Shown here: piece by piece, positions 59,634-64,000 of the stretch
How the letters are laid out: every line of letters starts with the position of its first letter
Position numbering within the stretch: the first letter of the stretch is position 1
The notes under the pieces: generated by a model
The model's database searches: none
What the model was told of the DNA's origin: nothing
The model's input: only the letters and a program-made list of their open reading frames with translations
Program-made: the position numbers and the translations under genes
Source of the DNA: Nectonema munidae
Lineage: Eukaryota > Nematomorpha > Nectonematoida > Nectonematidae
Assembly (NCBI GenBank): GCA_030549495.1
Contig: JAUIRK010000885.1
Span: 1,208,501-1,272,500, forward strand
DNA length: 64,000 nucleotides
Direction: 5' to 3'

Positions 59634-60090
59634 CAGGGGCGGATCTAGAAATTGGCATTAGGGGGAAGGGGGGGGGGGGGGGGATTTTACTAAACTAGAA
59701 CTCAAATTTCAAGCATATAAATTTAAGCTTTATCAAAATTTTTAAAACAAAAGGAAGAATGAGAGCATTAAAACGATCCTCATTCATTGAACTGCGAAGT
59801 GAATTGATGTGGTAAAACTTGAAATGTTTAAATAATAAATTTACAAAAAAAAAATTGGATAATATAAAAGTAATAATTGTCACACTTAACTACAATTGAA
59901 ACATAAAAAACTTTTTAGGGCTTCTCACTTCAGAGAGAGATTGAATCTAAAAAACAAGTTGCAGAAATCATCATAATATTTGAGTTCTACGAAAAAAATT
60001 AGATCAAGAAAAATTTTCAAGCAATTGGCAATGCAATTTTAGGAGGGGGCCTACGCCGGTTCCGGCCCCTTTAAATCCGACAGTGAAATG
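59634..60090. mobile_element. hAT-like MITE with G tract
   Basis: The left end is CAGGGGCGGATCTAGAAATT, followed by a run of about 16 G (59668-59683). The right end has GGTTCCGGCCCCTTTAAATC and CGACAGTG, whose complement (CACTGTCGGATTTAAAGGGG) mirrors the start imperfectly. TTATTAAA occurs before the left end (59626-59633) and again at 60101-60108, which may be the target duplication if the element extends to 60100. Confidence 0.6.
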
Positions 60091-60109
60091 AAATAAGTTT
60101 TTATTAAAC

Positions 60110-61590
60110 TAGTAAAAATAGGTAAAAGTTAGAAGCTTTCAAAGGATTGCGTCTTAAAAATGAAAAATTTTGATAAATTTTTTTAAAGCTCAAGGATTTC
60201 AAAGGATAAAATATGATAAAATTTTTATAAAATTCAAGATATAATTAAAACACTTTTATATTAAAACACTTTTTTTGATTAGAAATAGATAACAGGTAGA
60301 TTGCTTACATTCTTTTTTTAAATCCAATTTGACCTGCAAAATACTTGTTTCTGGTAAAGGACAATAGTCACACCGTTTGATTGCCATAAATTGGAATGGT
60401 TTGGTTCGTTCTCCAGAGGACAATTTGACTCACGCAAAAGCGGTTGTGACAGTGAATTCCTTCAAAAAAAGAAAAAAGCAAAGTAAACTAGTAAAGTTTT
60501 TTTATTGGATTAGTAAACGATGTCTTTACTAACTTTGTTAGTTACAACTACTATTTATGCTATTTTCACAGGTATAAGTAAATGCAACGCTGACGGAGCA
60601 TTCAATATTTTCTTCAATGTTAGAGGATATGAATTAAACAAAAGCATTATGCACTCATAAGCATACAGAGAAGGCCTCATTTAAAGGATACTTAGATGGC
60701 GTTAAAAGTATAGATATATATTTTTAAATAATGAATTTTCGCGATATATTTTATATGTTTTTTTTGAAATATCTGTATAACAAAACCTAAAAAAAAATTT
60801 AATTTGAATATTGTTCATTTAATAAATAACTGTGTTTCATAACACTTCAAATAAATTTTTTCAATTTATTTTCTTGATTTTCAAATTTAAAAATAGTATA
60901 TTTGACTGAGATGTAGTAATTTTAATTACAATTGAAGTTATTAGTAATTCATAGTCATATAGTCATATATAGTTTTTTATAATTGAATAATTTACTTGGC
61001 AAAAGGCAAAACTATAAGTGATAATTTGGCTTAATTTTTATTAATTTAGCATGTAGCTTACATTTTGAAACGGATACATTAGATTTTTAGAAAAGAGCAT
61101 TTGCTAATTTAGTTAGTAAATGTAACTAATTTATTTCTCGGTGGAATTGAATAGTTATAGGTATTCAGAAATTATTTGCAATCATTTTTATGACGCCACC
61201 ACTCAAAAATATTCGTAGCCTTGCTAATTGTGTTTACACCATTGTTTATTTCACATTGGTCTTTAACTTTCAAACTTTTAACCGGTTGCTTATCTTATTT
61301 TTCTCTTGTATTTAATAAGTGGATAATCTAATTTGCTATTTATTGATTTGAAGAAATTGATTTAAAGTATCACTAATATATACAATATTATTATATTCAG
61401 TGGTGTTAAGTAAATGAAACCTAAGAAAGAAAGAAATAAATTGTAAAACAATATTGGCTAGAATATGTTTTTACTAAAGTAAAAGTCTTCAACATAAATT
61501 AGATATAATAGATACATTAATTTTTACTTCAAAAGTTCGATAAAAAAACGTACCGAGATCGCCATCCTATTCAACTCCGATAGCTATTGT
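60110..61590. other. AT-rich DNA, no gene seen
   Basis: Around 60340-60480 a stretch is less AT-rich and a minus-strand frame looks faintly protein-like (ERTKPFQFMAIKRCDYCPLP), but no family was recognised. Confidence 0.35.
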
Positions 61591-62096
61591 GTACACACTA
61601 GGGTTTGCTCCCGCTTCTGAAATACCGGGACGTTCCCGGTTCTAAAAATTTGGGAACCGTCTCGGAATAGAAAAGTATTCCCGGTTCCGAGAATAACTTA
61701 GTTGTAATTGATTTATTTCATTATGCAATTCTTTGCATAAAACTTTACTACACTTCATTCATATAAAATCTTTTTTTCATTGTCATCTCATTTTAATTGT
61801 AAACGGAGAAAAGTGTGCAAACGAAAAAAGAGTTTATTTTTCTTTTTTTTTCTCTGCTGCACACTTTTGTCGTTTGCACACTTTTCTCCTAAAACCATTT
61901 TAATGATAATGATATAGAAAGAAAAAGTGTACATCTGTTTATAATAAATCAAAAAACTTAAATTCATTGCATCTTTTTGCTGTCTATATATCTCCTTAAG
62001 GAACATTTGGAACCGGGATTTCCCGGTTTTGTAAGTATTTTTCTGTATCGCTACCGGTTCCTAATTTTCGATACTTATGCAAACCCTAGTACACAT
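61591..62096. mobile_element. hAT-type MITE with 8-bp duplication and central hairpin
   Basis: The element is 61599-62088 (490 bp), from TAGGGTTTGCTCCCG to CTTATGCAAACCCTA, with CCGGGACGTTCCCGGTTC and AACCGGGATTTCCCGGTTTT just inside. The flanks GTACACAC (61591-61598) and GTACACAT (62089-62096) agree at 7 of 8. The centre has a separate inverted pair, GGAGAAAAGTGTGCAAACG (61806) and CGTTTGCACACTTTTCTCC (61871). Confidence 0.85.
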
Positions 62097-62099
62097 TCA

Positions 62100-64000
62100 A
62101 ACTCGATCCCCGGTTAATTCAATACAAACAAGAATACTTATCTGCTACTTTATCTTTTTGCGTCAACTTTATCCAAATATCTATATTTCGAGTTATACTT
62201 GACATTGAACACAAAAAGTCCGATATATACTATCTCGTTTATATAATGATCGCCAACAGGAAAATGTAAATTTGCTCAACAATAAAATTTGAAGAGACAA
62301 CTTTACCTTTATCATCTATATCATCTGAACAGCTAATAAATTATCTTGGAAACGGCTGGCTCATATTTTCTTCTCTGTCAATTTTTTATAAAAAGCTTTA
62401 CTTGAGTGTTTAGTAACGTGGTTTAAACCTTCATTGTCTATTCTAAAGTCTATCTTGTATTCTTTACAGAAAAATAACATTTCCTAAGTAACCCATTCAT
62501 TTAGATTAAGATAAGGATTGAAAAAAGAGAAAAGATACAAGAAATCAATGAAAAAAATAAAAGGCTTTTAACTATCGAGGCGAAAAAGAATGAGGTGGAA
62601 AAACAAGGAATAAACAAATCACAGCAAAATGAGGATGTTATAACCTGCACTGGCATAAAAACTATGTTTACTAACACTTTTAGGTCCAATGAGACAAGAG
62701 TGTTCCATAAATTAATCTCGTTTAAGTTTTATTAAGACTTATTTAAAAAGCAGTAAACACATTTGATCCCACCGTAATCTTTATTTTTTTCTACAATTTG
62801 TTATTTTTCAATTTTTTTAAGATTTATTTTAAAAATAGTTGAATACATTTTGACGCTTATTTATAAATGATAACTTAATGTTTCCCAATGTCATAGAATA
62901 TATTCTAAAAAACAGATTTTTTTAAAATTTTTTTATATATTTTTTCTAAATACTTCATTCGATTTAATCACTCACATTTGAAAAGATACGCCATATTTTC
63001 TAATGATTACAGGATGAAAAATATCAGATTTATTCCCGATTGTGTAAAATTTATAAATTTTATATATGCTATTTTTAATTCTGTTTTGTCTATTTAGAAA
63101 TCTAAATTGTATTTTTTCAATACTACCTTATCTTTTCCTAATTCTGTTTTTTCTTTTTCCAATTGTATACTGTATTTTAGAAAGGCAAAATAGAATTGAA
63201 ACAAAGAATAAAACAGAGCTAAAAATCGTATAAAGTTAAAAAATCTTTTTTTTAAATATACTAAAACCTAGTATTATTTATTACCATTGTTGTTTAACCC
63301 ATTATTCTCAGAATTTGAAATAATTTTCAAAATACTATCAAATTTTCACTTTAGCCTATTTTTATCTATATTCTATATAAAGATGAAATTAAATAATTCA
63401 ATTAAAAAAATAGGTCATTCATATGTTATCATGTTTTTCTGCGGAGTATTTCTAATTCTAGACAATGAGATAATCATTTAACTTACTAATTATCTAACTA
63501 GCTAAAAAATTTAACTAAGTTATACTATTATGTAGAAATATATTGTGAAAATTTCGCAGATTGGTTAAGAAAAGATGAATGTGAATAAATTTAAAAGAAA
63601 CAACAAACAAAAAGGACGGGCATAAAGTAGAAAGAGACGCGTCTAAAGTAAAAAAAGGACGAAGTTAAAATAAAAAACTCTGAGTGAAAATAAATACATA
63701 ATTTATACTTGTATATGAGATGTCCTAATAAAAATTGTAATGAACGCAGTATTCATTTAAAGTATTCAATTTAGCATGATTTAAAAATTGAATATGAAGT
63801 CAATTGATACAAAAGTTCAAATGTTATTTCCTTCGACTTGCTTTAAAGCCTAATAGCAAATGGAAGAAAAAACATTATTTATTTTTCTTATATATATATC
63901 CTTTGTTTATACCAAGACCAAAACCATCGAATCAAGAAGTGCTTAAAAGGTATATTAAATGAAGATATCTTGAGTAGATGAGTAAAATGACTTTGACTCC
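62100..64000. other. AT-rich DNA with polypurine-family pieces
   Basis: At 63080-63230 text such as GGCAAAATAGAATTGAAAC, together with opposed AATTCTGTTTTGTC and AATTCTGTTTTTTC stretches, belongs to the same polypurine hairpin family as 32391-32770. Nothing else was recognised. Confidence 0.4.

Noticed and set aside
1-64000. CRISPR arrays, operons, riboswitches, rRNA or intact tRNA genes
   Set aside because: None seen on either strand; the window is eukaryotic chromosomal DNA.

Overview
This is an AT-rich animal nuclear genome window: long introns, GT-AG splice sites, polyadenylation signals and a dense layer of eukaryotic transposons. There are no bacterial operons, CRISPR arrays or phage. 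Host proteins and repeats fit an arthropod. The mix of hAT, piggyBac and tRNA-derived SINE copies in a very AT-rich background would suit a copepod such as a sea louse, but that species guess is inference only.

Only two host genes are well supported, both on the + strand. (1) Ribosomal protein S6: three coding exons at 3103-3313, 10603-10752 and 25620-25846. The exons for about the first 46 residues lie upstream of the window. Its two visible introns (7.3 and 14.9 kb) are packed with mobile elements. (2) A zona pellucida (ZP) domain membrane protein: five exons at 44580-44773, 47790-47929, 49249-49403, 49456-49691 and 51428-51904. These give ZP-N, ZP-C, a furin-like KRIKKR site, a transmembrane helix and a short cytoplasmic tail. 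The exon with its start codon and signal peptide was not found with confidence; a weak candidate ends near 39744.

Region by region. 1-3100: intergenic or RPS6 upstream intron, with one inverted-repeat element (1136-1607). 3.1-25.8 kb: RPS6 with a GC-richer long-TIR DNA transposon (3519-5613), a piggyBac relic split by a hAT element that itself carries a TTAA-flanked MITE (6100-9160), two more piggyBac relics on the minus strand, a Tigger/pogo relic, a BEL/Pao fossil, and a second relic of the long-TIR family (20290-21750). 25.9-39 kb: mostly AT-rich DNA with small repeats, an unassigned exon-like ORF (29725-29811), SINEs, a polypurine hairpin family, a duplicated 185-bp unit and a GC-rich island (38.23-38.53 kb). 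39-52 kb: the ZP gene and several hAT-type MITEs with exact target duplications. 52-64 kb: a dead LINE, a third relic of the long-TIR family inside its own terminal repeats, further MITEs, then quiet AT-rich DNA.

The most interesting signal is the long-TIR family. Three copies of one zinc-finger plus RNase H-like protein family occur in a single window, one inside long terminal inverted repeats and another inside terminal sequences that also exist as a short empty derivative. I see no new defence or signalling system here; what the sequence supports is a transposon community inside the introns of a housekeeping gene.
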